A stretch of 64,000 bases of DNA from UBA7916 sp036121365 (GTDB lineage: Bacteria; Pseudomonadota; Gammaproteobacteria; Comchoanobacterales; Comchoanobacteraceae): contig JAZAFR010000011.1 in assembly GCA_036121365.1 (NCBI GenBank), forward strand, positions 28,273-92,272, written 5' to 3'. Of this stretch, positions 1 to 9,033 are shown piece after piece (the first letter of the stretch is position 1; every line of letters begins with the position of its first letter). A model generated the notes under the pieces. That model did not search any database, was not told the DNA's origin, and saw only the letters and a list, made by a program, of their open reading frames with translations. The position numbers and the translations under genes were made by a program.

Positions 1-432
1 TTCTCGTAATGCCAAGTCAGCACTGAATAACTGTCCAGTCTTAACACGAACAACTTTACCATTAACCCAAGAAGTTTCACTCTTCTTATTAAAACCCCAT
101 ACCGAATAACTACCAACAATCGCTTGTTTTTTATTGAGTCCAAAACGGCCATCCGCAGTTTTTGAACTACATTTACGACAAATCTTACTGGGCAATGGCG
201 CATCTGTCTCATAAAAGCCAACAATCACTCGTCCAACCATCTGCCCATCCTCGTCAACACTCAAATGAATGACTGAAGAAGGTAAATTGGTATCATCTTT
301 ACGCGTCAACCAGTAACCAGCAACAGGGGAGTTTTGAGTTCGATCCTCTGCAACAGGCATGGATCCTAAAAACACCGTAAACAAAAACAATAAAAAATCC
401 AAACGCACTAAAAAAATCCACAAAACCGACAT
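1..432 (-). CDS. DUF2147-like secreted protein, truncated by the window edge
   Basis: I read an open frame on the minus strand from an ATG at 432 to the left edge (144 codons, C-terminus missing). The first ~24 residues form a signal peptide: a hydrophobic Leu/Phe-rich stretch ending near LGSMPVAE. The mature part has GYWLT followed by an Asp-Gly turn and GRVIV, then CRKCSS, and a WVNGKVV..TGQLFSADLAL block. This order of a GxWLT strand, a D.DG..GR strand and a G.V....G..FSA strand is typical of DUF2147, periplasmic beta-barrel-like proteins of unknown role. The CxxC pair could bind metal or form a disulfide. Another frame covering 299-547 is a shadow. The function cannot be named beyond the family. 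Confidence 0.72.
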   Translation of the reverse strand, partial: MSVLWIFLVRLDFLLFLFTVFLGSMPVAEDRTQNSPVAGYWLTRKDDTNLPSSVIHLSVDEDGQMVGRVIVGFYETDAPLPSKICRKCSSKTADGRFGLNKKQAIVGSYSVWGFNKKSETSWVNGKVVRVKTGQLFSADLALRE

Positions 433-563
433 AAATCATGACACAAAAGAAAAAAAACAGCAAGTTAAAAATACTTTCTAACAACAAAATTTCAATCACT
501 TTAAGCTGGAGGAATAAAAAAAAATTCTTTATATTATGAACAGACAAAACAGTTTTTAAGATT

Positions 564-1274
564 ATGAAAGACCCAATAGCAAAAAAGAAAAACTTAGCAC
601 TGGCATATCAAATATGTGCCATGTTAGAACTGGATGACCATACCTACACCCATCTGACTTGTAAAGCAGACGCAGAGACATTTTTCATACAGCAGTTTGG
701 ACTAAAATTTCAAGAAGTCAACGAACACAACCTCATAAAAGTCTCCAACTCTGGCGAACTCATTGAAGGCACTGAAAAAATAATCAACCCCACAGGCTAT
801 CAAATACACGGCATTGTATACAAGTACCGACCAGATATTCAGGCCATATTTCACTTACACACACCCCATATGGTTGCTGTATCAAACTTAAAAGATGGAC
901 TTTTGCCATTGAGCCAATGGTCATTACATTTTTACAACAACATCGCCTACCATTCATATGACTCACTGATCACTGAAAACGACCAAGGCAAAAAACTGGT
1001 TGCCGATCTTGGGCATAAAAACATCATGCTCATGCGAAACCACGGTGCTCTCATCACAGGAAAAACCATACATGAAGCCATGTTTTACACCCATCACCTT
1101 GAGCTTGCATGTAAAACTCAATGCCTCACATTGGCCATGCAAAAAGAAACCATAGCCCCAAACAAAGACACTTGTGAAAAATCAGTTAAAACGCTCTTAA
1201 ACTTTGAAAAAGACCTTGGAATACGTGACTGGCATGCGTGGGTTAGACAACTCAAAAAGGAAACTGAAATATGA
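564..1274 (+). CDS. class II aldolase/adducin family protein
   Basis: A 236-residue protein of the usual length for the class II aldolase/adducin fold, which includes fuculose-phosphate aldolase and MtnB. These Zn-dependent enzymes cleave or dehydrate small sugar phosphates in the cytoplasm. His97 and His99 in FHLHTPH and His160 in MLMRNHG match the metal-binding histidines of the family, and STP-like residues occur near PTGYQIHG. It stands alone: the upstream gene is divergent and the downstream gene convergent. No methionine-salvage or fucose genes lie nearby, so the substrate is open. A weak A+T-rich stem-loop around 1266-1290 may end the transcript. Family assignment is firm; specific activity is not. 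Confidence 0.85.
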   Translation: MKDPIAKKKNLALAYQICAMLELDDHTYTHLTCKADAETFFIQQFGLKFQEVNEHNLIKVSNSGELIEGTEKIINPTGYQIHGIVYKYRPDIQAIFHLHTPHMVAVSNLKDGLLPLSQWSLHFYNNIAYHSYDSLITENDQGKKLVADLGHKNIMLMRNHGALITGKTIHEAMFYTHHLELACKTQCLTLAMQKETIAPNKDTCEKSVKTLLNFEKDLGIRDWHAWVRQLKKETEI

Positions 1275-1320
1275 GAAAAAAACCATATTTTTGACAATCA
1301 TACCCCAATCAATTCAGTAT

Positions 1321-2601
1321 TCACATAAGTGAACAGCCAGGCCCTCCCCCTGAAAACGCACAAGGGGGTCTAAGCGCCATAAACAAGGACGGACTTATCT
1401 CATCCAAATACGATCGCACAGCCGCTGTCGCATCCTTAACTGCTGGCTTAGGCGTATCTTCAACCGAAAGAAGTGCAGCTTCCTGACCTTTTCTAGCAAC
1501 AATACAGTTAAAATAGCCATCATAATGTAAACGCATAACCCAGCTTAAAATCTCAGGAGTCATCGTATCAGAAAGCACCACAAAAACTCGATCACGATGA
1601 TCAATACAGTACTGAGATGAAATCAATTTAGAAATGTCTGTTACTGACTCACCCGGCACGAGTAACTGAACTTTATCACCATTTAAAAACCTTTGCATCA
1701 ACCGATTATATTCACTGTGAACAACAGTCTTTCCTTCGGCATCAGGTATCATTTCTTTCCAAAAATGAAAAATCTTAGGTTCCGAAAATACGGGAGAAAG
1801 ATGGCCGTCTATTTGGCTCACACAACTCGCTGTAACTGGATCTATATTTGATTCCTTATCCAGTGCTTTAGTATGAAAATCTGTCTCTTCTAAAATGCCA
1901 TCTTCTTTAGAAGACTCTTTAAATTTCCCAGTTCGAGGACCATTACACAAAGAAATATGACTGGCATCAAAAATCGTAGGATTTTCACGCAACACTGTCA
2001 CAACTTTCTGAGCATAAGAAGTCGGGTCCAGTAGTAGCCAATCACAAGCAAGATTACCTGCTGATGTATTCGATTTTGGCGCATCTCCACTCAGCATCCA
2101 TATCAACTCTTCTTCTTTATGTTTGCTTCCTGTTTCTTGACTTGGCTTCAATGGTTCTCCGGTTGGAACACCAGGCAATGTTTTAAACCGCATCCCTTTT
2201 TCAATCATCGTATTTCGATTATCATCAGTCAAAGCATGCTCAGGCACATACCAAGTATCAACTGGCAACGACTGCCATCCGTCCACCAATTGATGCCCTA
2301 CCCAAATCACCTCAAGATTGGTCAATCTTTCTTCTTCACTGTCCCTCTGATAAATAGATTCAGACAAGGCTTTTGCACCTCGCTGTCCAACAAAAACCAT
2401 CTTATATTGATGCTGTGGATTGATCTGAACCAGTTTCAATTTTTCATGCAAATAACCATATTCTAAAATATCAGACTCAGCAGGTTGATACTTCTCCTGA
2501 TAGGCAGCATAAACCACATTCAAACTCAAAGCATCACCACCACCAGATAAATGAAGGCCAACATCACCACCATCAAAAAAAGCAAATAAATAACCAAGCA
2601 A
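1321..2601 (-). CDS. orphan protein, faintly ELM1-like
   Basis: A 426-residue protein starting at a TTG codon preceded by GGAAG six bases upstream. I do not recognise it securely. It has alternating beta and alpha character and no signal peptide or membrane segment. A few short patterns (VWVGHQ, WYVPEHAL, CNGPRTGKF and LVPGESVTDISKLI) recall the order of motifs in the ELM1/DUF1022 family, which has a glycosyltransferase-like fold, but the likeness is faint. The region between residues 130 and 270 is Ser/Glu/Lys-rich and looks like an insertion or linker. The C-terminus ends in a Gly/Pro/Cys-rich tail. Neighbours give no clue. It could equally be a secreted effector. A profile search is needed to settle this. 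Confidence 0.6.
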   Translation of the reverse strand: MLGYLFAFFDGGDVGLHLSGGGDALSLNVVYAAYQEKYQPAESDILEYGYLHEKLKLVQINPQHQYKMVFVGQRGAKALSESIYQRDSEEERLTNLEVIWVGHQLVDGWQSLPVDTWYVPEHALTDDNRNTMIEKGMRFKTLPGVPTGEPLKPSQETGSKHKEEELIWMLSGDAPKSNTSAGNLACDWLLLDPTSYAQKVVTVLRENPTIFDASHISLCNGPRTGKFKESSKEDGILEETDFHTKALDKESNIDPVTASCVSQIDGHLSPVFSEPKIFHFWKEMIPDAEGKTVVHSEYNRLMQRFLNGDKVQLLVPGESVTDISKLISSQYCIDHRDRVFVVLSDTMTPEILSWVMRLHYDGYFNCIVARKGQEAALLSVEDTPKPAVKDATAAVRSYLDEISPSLFMALRPPCAFSGGGPGCSLM

Positions 2602-2668
2602 TTATTCTTCCAAGTTAATTCTTAGCTATAAGATGACATAATATGAAAGAAAATGCCACTAAATCAAA

Positions 2669-3706
2669 TTAGAAACAACCTTTCAAACGATTCATCTGTC
2701 TAGAGAAAGTTTCTGAATAACACCCCAACGCCCAAAAACTAATCGCCAAGATTAAGAAAAACACTGCCTTTGGAAGAAGATGATAACAATAAGAGAAATA
2801 TTGTGTATACAAATTAATCAATAGGAAAGAACATCCAAATCCTCGTGTAATTGCATGGTCATACTTCAAACCATGCCATAAAGCAACCAACGCTGCAAAC
2901 GCAAAAACCAAAGACCAAAACAACCGTCCCATATCAAACCCAAAAAATGACAACACACTTGAAGATAAAGACAATACCCACAAAGAAATAAATAAGTATA
3001 CAAGTCCTAAAACTGCTGTAGAAAGATAAAAACGCGCAAAGAAAGTATTATCCCTAAAAAATACAGCGGCAGTAGTCAAAACAACACCATATAAACATGT
3101 AACCAATGGAAGACTCAATGATAGAACATAAAGACCATTGATATAAGCAGTTTCGTGTCCAAGCCATGACCCCATAGACAACAAAGAAAACACCCAAACA
3201 AGACGGGAACCCGTACAAAATGCAATCACAGCATACAGAAAAAAAGACACCAATAAAAAATTATAAAAAACCATATGGGGAACGCCCAATGCATGAAATA
3301 AAAAAACCAACGAAGAACTGGTAAAAAAGACACCTAAAAAATGGGATGCCTCCGACATATAAGTATTCTCAGGATATCGAGAAGAAGAGAACACTCCAGC
3401 GGCAAAAAATACAACTGCAAGAAGACCGAAGAAAAGAGCTGTCCCCCCCGCTTCCATCCAGTACATAAATTTCTGCACAAAATGAAATCCAAGAAAATTG
3501 ACAACAGCAATGATAAAACAAATGGACGCAACCCAAAATGCATATTTAGAGCATCTATCCCAGTCAAAACGGATCACATTGATTGACTGACTAAGCTCTT
3601 TTGCAGCATCCTTCGATAAATATTTTTGTTTTTTCCAAAAAGATAAGGTGTAATCAACAACTTCCTTTTGCCTAGGTGTTAAATCCAATTTAGGTGATTT
3701 TCCCAT
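2669..3706 (-). CDS. polytopic membrane protein, DUF2157-like N-terminus
   Basis: A 345-residue protein with about 45 soluble N-terminal residues rich in Lys and Gln (LTPRQKEVVDYTLSFWKKQKYLS) followed by roughly nine or ten hydrophobic helices to the C-terminus. The start has TGGAA eight bases upstream. A short helical domain that says how the protein turns from a cytoplasmic segment into many membrane spans is seen in DUF2157 proteins, and the N-terminal pattern of a helix, a Lys/Leu/Ser turn and a second helix fits loosely. No transport motif was recognised. It is transcribed in the same direction as the orphan gene just downstream, 67 bases away, so the two may be co-transcribed. Confidence 0.6.
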   Translation of the reverse strand: MGKSPKLDLTPRQKEVVDYTLSFWKKQKYLSKDAAKELSQSINVIRFDWDRCSKYAFWVASICFIIAVVNFLGFHFVQKFMYWMEAGGTALFFGLLAVVFFAAGVFSSSRYPENTYMSEASHFLGVFFTSSSLVFLFHALGVPHMVFYNFLLVSFFLYAVIAFCTGSRLVWVFSLLSMGSWLGHETAYINGLYVLSLSLPLVTCLYGVVLTTAAVFFRDNTFFARFYLSTAVLGLVYLFISLWVLSLSSSVLSFFGFDMGRLFWSLVFAFAALVALWHGLKYDHAITRGFGCSFLLINLYTQYFSYCYHLLPKAVFFLILAISFWALGCYSETFSRQMNRLKGCF

Positions 3707-4100
3707 AACAAATTTCCATAATAAAACTGGTATATAGACATCAAATAATAAAATGTCAATTTTTTTATTATGTTTTAGTTAATTGATTCAAAGTGATGGG
3801 ACAAAAGAATGTCTAATTGATTTTACCAAGACAAGATGCATCCATTCTATACACAAACTAAACTCAATACCCGAAGCTCATTTGAACTGGAACCAACCAT
3901 GCACAATACCGTTGATGCGCAATTAAAAATTCATTACTGAATCTAAATCAGACCACAAACTGGCAAGCATGAGTCTAGATTATTTTTAATACCAAAGACA
4001 CACGTCAAAAAATCAAGAACACCGCATAGAAAAACTACTATTCCCTATCAGATAGTCAGTTAATCTCATATAAAATTCAGAGGACCCACAAAGATTAGAT
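3707..4100. other. intergenic gap with nothing recognised
   Basis: About 390 A+T-rich bases between two minus-strand genes. I looked for short reading frames, inverted repeats and RNA motifs on both strands and saw none I would support. It should contain the promoter of the membrane protein gene and the 3' end of the permease transcript. Confidence 0.4.
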
Positions 4101-5396
4101 TCATTTTTTAGTACTAACAAAAGCCGTACAATCCTTACCTCTAAATGGAATACCCGTCAACAGCAAAGCTACAGCAAGTAACACCATTTTAATCCCTGAT
4201 GAATACAAAGCAAACAAGGAAAACACCAATGCACCAAACCCAATAAAACGGCCCGTGACACTCTCAGGACAACAAATCACAAAATAAGCACAACAGCACA
4301 CCAAGTAAATCAGCAAAATAATGGTCACAGCAATTTCCACAATCACGTTAAATTGTGACAACATATTTTCCTGTAAAGTCAACAATATACAAACAAAAGT
4401 ACACGCTGAAGAAATCAAAATTCCTGATACAGGCGTACCTATAGAATCTTTTTTAGCAAACACATTGAGAAACAAACCTTGATCTGCAGCACCCTGAGCA
4501 ATCCTTGCCACAACCATAGTCCAACCATTGAGTGAACCAATACAACTGATCACTGCACACCCCGAAACAAATACCCCCCAATGACCACCAAAAACTGTAT
4601 TTGCCAAATCAGCGTAGGGCGCCTGCGATTGCATCAAAGTTTGATTGCCCAAAACACCAATTGCGGCACTAGATCCTAAGATATACACCAAAGCAGCCAG
4701 TGAAGTCCCAAGAATGGTAGCCATCCCTATTGTTCTTGCAGGGTTTTCAACATCTTTCGATGGCACAGTTGCAGACTCAACACCAATAAACGCCCATAAA
4801 GTCAAAAAGACAGTACCTTGTAATGCGCCGAGATAAGAGCCTGAATACGAGCTCTCAATCAAAGGATAAAACCGTGAAAAGTCCAAATAAAAGACGGCCA
4901 CCATAGGAATGGCAATGATTGGAATCAACTTTAAAACCGTAATACCAAGCTCAAAACGCGCAGCTGTTTGAACGCCATAGCAATTGATCAAAGTAATCAT
5001 CACCCAAAGACCGGTCTGTAATAATAGCATTTCAAATGTAGACAAAGGTCCAGTGATTTTAACCAAGTAGCTCATTGCTGCAACAAGCAATGCTGTGTTG
5101 CTAGACCAAGTCAGTATCCAATATCCCCATGCTGTAAAAAAAGCTGCGTCATTACCAAAAGCTGCTTGCACAAAAGTATGAGGACCTCCATTACAAGAGT
5201 GAATCTTCTCACTCAATGAAGCATACACCAAAGCCAAAAGAATGGCTCCAAGTGAAGTAATAAGCCAACCCAAAAGACTTATAGTTCCATAAGAAGCCAG
5301 CAGTGCTGGTAGCATAAACACACCTGAGCCCACTAAATTACCAGTGACCAATGACGTAGTTTGCCATAATCCTATTTTTCCCGATCCTGTATCCAT
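4101..5396 (-). CDS. APC-family amino acid permease/antiporter
   Basis: A 431-residue integral membrane protein with about twelve hydrophobic segments. The N-terminal GNLVGSGVFMLPALLA matches the substrate-binding unwound helix 1 of the APC superfamily (G-S/A-G-I-F), and NGGPHTFVQAAFG matches the helix 2 loop seen in the AdiC/ArcD-type basic amino acid and polyamine antiporters. It probably exchanges an amino acid for a related amine or amino acid across the inner membrane. The start at 5396 has GGAG eight bases upstream. No decarboxylase or deiminase gene sits beside it, so the substrate is not shown. Such permeases are abundant in amino-acid-consuming intracellular or host-linked gammaproteobacteria. 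Confidence 0.85.
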   Translation of the reverse strand: MDTGSGKIGLWQTTSLVTGNLVGSGVFMLPALLASYGTISLLGWLITSLGAILLALVYASLSEKIHSCNGGPHTFVQAAFGNDAAFFTAWGYWILTWSSNTALLVAAMSYLVKITGPLSTFEMLLLQTGLWVMITLINCYGVQTAARFELGITVLKLIPIIAIPMVAVFYLDFSRFYPLIESSYSGSYLGALQGTVFLTLWAFIGVESATVPSKDVENPARTIGMATILGTSLAALVYILGSSAAIGVLGNQTLMQSQAPYADLANTVFGGHWGVFVSGCAVISCIGSLNGWTMVVARIAQGAADQGLFLNVFAKKDSIGTPVSGILISSACTFVCILLTLQENMLSQFNVIVEIAVTIILLIYLVCCCAYFVICCPESVTGRFIGFGALVFSLFALYSSGIKMVLLAVALLLTGIPFRGKDCTAFVSTKK

Positions 5397-5880
5397 ATCA
5401 ATTCTCCAAATCTAAATTAAATTCAATAAAAAAATCACCATTCGCATTTTTATTATTATGGGAAGGCAAAAACAAATGATAAAAATTCACCTTCCCCGCA
5501 TCTTTCGGCAAGGAAGCTTATTAAAAAACTTAATATCATCTAAAAGATTCACAAAAATCCATTTTTCAATTTCAAAAAACACTATATATAAATTCAAACC
5601 ATCAGGCAAGCAAAACAAAAAAATATACGCAAAAAAATCAAAATAACAGTATTTTACAAAAAATAGACTACAATCCAAACGGACAATAAAAATCATATTA
5701 AAGCAGGTAAAAAGCAAAAAGTTCTGATCTCTGAAAGATCACAAAAAGTTCAGAGGATATAAAAAACCTACTGATACATAAAAAATGTAGTAATATACAG
5801 TGCCTCATAAAGACCTCATTTGACCTAACCACAAAAAAAATACAGAACTCCATTAAAAAAGAGGGATTCACCTCAAAACT
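5397..5880. other. regulatory gap before the photolyase cluster, with a direct repeat
   Basis: No protein-coding region was supported here. The notable element is a perfect direct repeat of CAAAAAGTTC at 5715-5724 and 5742-5751, centre to centre 27 bases apart, with a GATC-N7-GATC dyad between the two copies. This is the only likely control region for the downstream cluster that runs to 10583, so the repeat may be a regulator site. No function is proven. Confidence 0.4.
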
Positions 5881-6156
5881 ATGTATCCCAATAGAACACG
5901 CCTACTGGAACAAACATTCGAAGAACTCAAAAGAATGCTTCTATCAATTGTGGGTAAAACAATCCAGTTCCCTCAACCAGGACAAATCAATGTATCACTA
6001 AATCAAGATCAGACAATACAAGTGCCAGTATTTAATATCCAAATAAAAACTTTTCAGACAGAGAAAAAGAGAGTTTGGACACTCAAGCTTGCAGAAAAAA
6101 TCAATTTGCTCTTTTTTCTTTTTATTGTGCGATATATAATCAAAAAGCAATTTTAA
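5881..6156 (+). CDS. small hypothetical protein upstream of photolyase
   Basis: A 91-residue frame starting at ATG with a GAGGG purine run about 14 bases upstream, ending 12 bases before the photolyase start. The first 70 residues look like a folded soluble protein with an amphipathic helix (LLEQTFEELKRMLLS) and short beta strands (QVPVFNIQIKTF). The last 20 residues turn hydrophobic, then basic. I do not recognise the family. It could be a real first gene of the cluster, or a truncated relic whose end has run into new sequence. The alternative, longer photolyase start at 6075 would overlap it and is less likely. Confidence 0.4.
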   Translation: MYPNRTRLLEQTFEELKRMLLSIVGKTIQFPQPGQINVSLNQDQTIQVPVFNIQIKTFQTEKKRVWTLKLAEKINLLFFLFIVRYIIKKQF

Positions 6157-6167
6157 CACAAACACCT

Positions 6168-7706
6168 ATGCCAGCACTCCGATACTTATTTCTTGACCAA
6201 ATGTCACAGTCGATATCTTGTTTAAAAGACATAAACAAAGAAACAGATACAATACTGATCGCCGAAACAAAAGAGGCCTTCACGCATGTCAAACACCATA
6301 AAAAGAAGATTGCTTTTTGGATCTCCGTAATGAGACATTTCTCTTTGGAGTTACAAAAACAAAAATACAAAATAAAGTACCTAAAAATAGACGATCCAGA
6401 CAATGAGAACACTCTAGAAAATATACTGATGAAAGAGAGCCAGAAAGCACAAGCCAAAACGATCATAATGACTGAGCCCAGTGATTATGCACAGCATCAA
6501 AGAATGATAAAACTCAAGGCATCATCAGCAATACCGATAGAAATTAGGGAAGATGATCGCTTCCTATCTAACCGCATGTTCTTTGCCGAATGGGCCAAAG
6601 ATAAAAAGCAGCTACGAATGGAGTTTTTCTATAGGGAAATGCGGAAAAAGTACGACATCCTCATGCAAGGAAAAAAACCAGAAGGAGGCAAATGGAACTA
6701 TGATAGCGACAATAGGAAACCTCCAACCAAGGGATTAGATATCCCAGCGCCCTACATAGAAAGCATCGACAAAGTCACGCAAGAGGCCCTTGACGTTGTC
6801 AAAAAAAACTTCAATAACCATTTTGGAGATCTAGAGCCTTTCTTTTTTGCTGTGACTCGTGATCAGGCCTTACAAGTCCTACATCAATTCATCGAAGAAA
6901 GACTGTTCAATTTTGGGACCTATCAAGATGCAATGATTGAAGGTGAGCCTTGGATGTACCATAGTCACATTAGCTTTTATCTCAATTGTGGACTGTTACT
7001 GCCCCTTGAGTGCATCAAAGCCGCAGAGAGCGCTTACAAAAATAAAAAGGCCCCATTAAATGCAGTAGAGGGTTTTATCAGACAAATATTGGGTTGGCGA
7101 GAATTCATCAGGGGCATTTACCAGTACAAAATGCCATCATACGAAGATGAGAACTTTTTAGATGCAAGCACATCACTACCAGAGTTCTACTGGACAGGCA
7201 AGACAAAGATGAACTGTTTGAAGCAATGCGTTAGCGAAACCAAACAAAATGCATACGCCCATCACATCCAGCGACTGATGGTCCTAGGAAATTTTGCATT
7301 ATTATCCGGACTGAATCCCAGCGATGTCAACGAATGGTATCACATTGTTTATGCTGATGCTTATCAATGGGTAGAGTTGCCCAATGTTACAGGAATGATT
7401 CTTTTTGCTGATGGTGGTGTTTTAGGCTCAAAACCCTATGCTGCAAGCGGAGCATACATTAATAAAATGTCAAACTACTGCAAAAACTGTACATACAAAG
7501 TCAATGAAAAAACAGGAGAAGGAGCATGTCCCTTCAATTATCTATACTGGGATTTTCTTAACAGAAACCATGACAAACTTAGAACCAATCAACGACTGGC
7601 AATGATCTACAAAGTGCTTGAAAAAATGGATCCGGAAAAAAAGAAACAAATAATAGAAAACAGCAAAACTTTTCTAAATAGACTAACCAAAAACGAGCTC
7701 ATATAA
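6168..7706 (+). CDS. iron-sulfur bacterial photolyase/cryptochrome (FeS-BCP)
   Basis: A 512-residue flavoprotein of the deoxyribodipyrimidine-photolyase-related family, whose Agrobacterium PhrB member repairs (6-4) photoproducts with blue light. The ATG at 6168 gives MPALRYLFLDQMS, the standard family N-terminus; a further upstream start lacks support. C-terminal FAD-binding helices carry GFIRQILGWREFIRG and HHIQRLMVLGNFALL. Cysteines for the 4Fe-4S cluster are visible: one in LKQCVSE, two in YCKNCTYK and one in GACPFNY. The C-terminal WDFLNRNHDKLR block completes the family signature. It starts a run of five genes with touching or near-touching ends, all fitting a light-repair operon. Confidence 0.92.
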   Translation: MPALRYLFLDQMSQSISCLKDINKETDTILIAETKEAFTHVKHHKKKIAFWISVMRHFSLELQKQKYKIKYLKIDDPDNENTLENILMKESQKAQAKTIIMTEPSDYAQHQRMIKLKASSAIPIEIREDDRFLSNRMFFAEWAKDKKQLRMEFFYREMRKKYDILMQGKKPEGGKWNYDSDNRKPPTKGLDIPAPYIESIDKVTQEALDVVKKNFNNHFGDLEPFFFAVTRDQALQVLHQFIEERLFNFGTYQDAMIEGEPWMYHSHISFYLNCGLLLPLECIKAAESAYKNKKAPLNAVEGFIRQILGWREFIRGIYQYKMPSYEDENFLDASTSLPEFYWTGKTKMNCLKQCVSETKQNAYAHHIQRLMVLGNFALLSGLNPSDVNEWYHIVYADAYQWVELPNVTGMILFADGGVLGSKPYAASGAYINKMSNYCKNCTYKVNEKTGEGACPFNYLYWDFLNRNHDKLRTNQRLAMIYKVLEKMDPEKKKQIIENSKTFLNRLTKNELI

Positions 7707-8395
7707 TGTCCAACTCAATTCATCAAAAGCGAAAAACATCACACTTACCCAGATATGGCACCATCACCATAGACATTGGTTCTCCTAAACTTGGAAATCT
7801 TGGCTGGCACCTATACGAACCTGTAGATGACTCATATCAAGAGTATTCAGGAAAAAAACTGGACGACCTAATTGACCTGGTCACTATAAAATCAAAAAAT
7901 CATGGATTCATACTAGGACTAGAGGCCCCCTTGTTCATTCCAGTTAGAAAAAACTTATATCATGCGACCAAAGCACGATATGGGGAGAGCCCAAGGCCAT
8001 GGTCTGCTGGCGCAGGCGCTCAAGTATTGGCCATAAATTTGCCCATCATGACATATCTTTTTGAAAAATTACATCACAAGAAACCAACTATTCAATTTTG
8101 TATATCGCCAAAAGAATTTCAATCTAAACCTCAACAAATACTGATTTTTGAGGCTCTAGTCAGTGGTAAAGACAAAGGAACATCTCACATTGACGATGCA
8201 AAAATCATGAATGATTACTGTAAAAAATTCAGCCAATCAAATACTTTGCCACCAACCATTTTGAAACCAGAGCCTGAAATCAACTATATGAACTTAGCAG
8301 TATGTGCCTTACTGTATTGCGAAAAACATAATTATTTAAATGATATCAATACGCCCTCTCCCATATATAAACCACAAACAAGCAAAGAACAGTAA
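7706..8395 (+). CDS. DUF429-like protein in photolyase operon
   Basis: A 229-residue soluble protein whose start overlaps the photolyase stop by one base. An N-terminal ITIDIGSPKLGNLGW strand, a central GLEAPLFIP strand and a later DAKIMNDYC helix give the layout of an RNase H-like fold, as in DUF429 proteins, where acidic residues end the first strands. GESPRPWSAGAGAQ after the second strand also fits that type. DUF429 function is unknown, with nuclease or kinase-like roles suggested by fold. Tight coupling to the photolyase suggests a job in the response to light damage, which is inference. A profile comparison would decide the family. Confidence 0.6.
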   Translation: MSNSIHQKRKTSHLPRYGTITIDIGSPKLGNLGWHLYEPVDDSYQEYSGKKLDDLIDLVTIKSKNHGFILGLEAPLFIPVRKNLYHATKARYGESPRPWSAGAGAQVLAINLPIMTYLFEKLHHKKPTIQFCISPKEFQSKPQQILIFEALVSGKDKGTSHIDDAKIMNDYCKKFSQSNTLPPTILKPEPEINYMNLAVCALLYCEKHNYLNDINTPSPIYKPQTSKEQ

Positions 8396-8544
8396 TGAAG
8401 AAAAGTCATCTACCAGAAAAACTGTGTCCTATTTGTAACCGAACTTTCAAATGGAGAAAAAAATGGAAAAAAGTATGGGATCAAGTAAAGTACTGCTCTG
8501 AAAAATGTAGACGGACAAAAAATCAACTCAAGAACAAAAAATGA
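8395..8544 (+). CDS. DUF2256 mini zinc-ribbon protein
   Basis: A 49-residue protein too short for the usual ORF cut-off. Its ATG overlaps the TAA of the upstream gene (TAATG), a sign of translational coupling. It carries CPIC near residue 11 and CSEKC near residue 34, a four-cysteine metal site, with FKWRKKWKKVWDQVKYC between them. This is the DUF2256 pattern, and DUF2256 genes are well known to sit beside photolyase or cryptochrome genes. The tail is basic (RRTKNQLKNKK), so nucleic acid contact is possible. Its molecular role is not known. The family and the neighbourhood support each other. Confidence 0.88.
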   Translation: MKKSHLPEKLCPICNRTFKWRKKWKKVWDQVKYCSEKCRRTKNQLKNKK

Positions 8545-8604
8545 GACCAATAGACAAAATATGGATGTGCGTGATAAAATAAAGACTTTAAAACCCTGAT
8601 CACA

Positions 8605-9033
8605 ATGAACAATCTAAAAAAAACAGTCCAAGTACTGACCACTGGAGGAATCTTACCCTTTTTATTGCTCGCCGTTTTCAGTATTCTTCTCAAAGAACAC
8701 GCCGTGAGCTTTCAGCGTGCATTTTCCATCTACTCTACTGCAATTGTATGCTTTGTTGCAGGTAGCCAATGGGGATTGTTACTCAAAAAGACAAACCTAT
8801 CTTTTATGATCACACAAACAAACTTTATTACACTCATCTCTATCTGCGGTCTATTTATAAATCCACTGGGATCCAATATCATCAATATTGCCTGCTTCCT
8901 TTGGCTATTGTATCTTGAGCGTTTACTGTTTCTCAACCAGATCATAGCGCCCTGGTACTTCAATTTGAGAAAAAACACCACCATCACTGTTGTCCTCATC
9001 ATTTCTGCTAAAATCTTACAAGGACTGACCTAA
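8605..9033 (+). CDS. DUF3429 (TMEM69-like) membrane protein
   Basis: A 142-residue protein with four to five hydrophobic helices. The pattern of a first helix ending in Pro (GGILPFLLLAVFSIL), a helix with YSTAIVCFVAGSQWGL and a following helix with NPLG is that of DUF3429, related to eukaryotic TMEM69. These inner-membrane proteins of unknown function are recurrent neighbours of photolyase genes in gammaproteobacteria. The last base of the stop is also near the next start: the following photolyase gene begins at 9033, overlapping by one base. A role in light-stress response is inferred only from that company. Confidence 0.85.
   Translation: MNNLKKTVQVLTTGGILPFLLLAVFSILLKEHAVSFQRAFSIYSTAIVCFVAGSQWGLLLKKTNLSFMITQTNFITLISICGLFINPLGSNIINIACFLWLLYLERLLFLNQIIAPWYFNLRKNTTITVVLIISAKILQGLT

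Noticed and set aside
6075..6167. Longer N-terminus for the iron-sulfur photolyase
   Set aside because: The family begins at MPALRYLFLDQ (6168); the extension overlaps the small upstream frame and has no conserved features.
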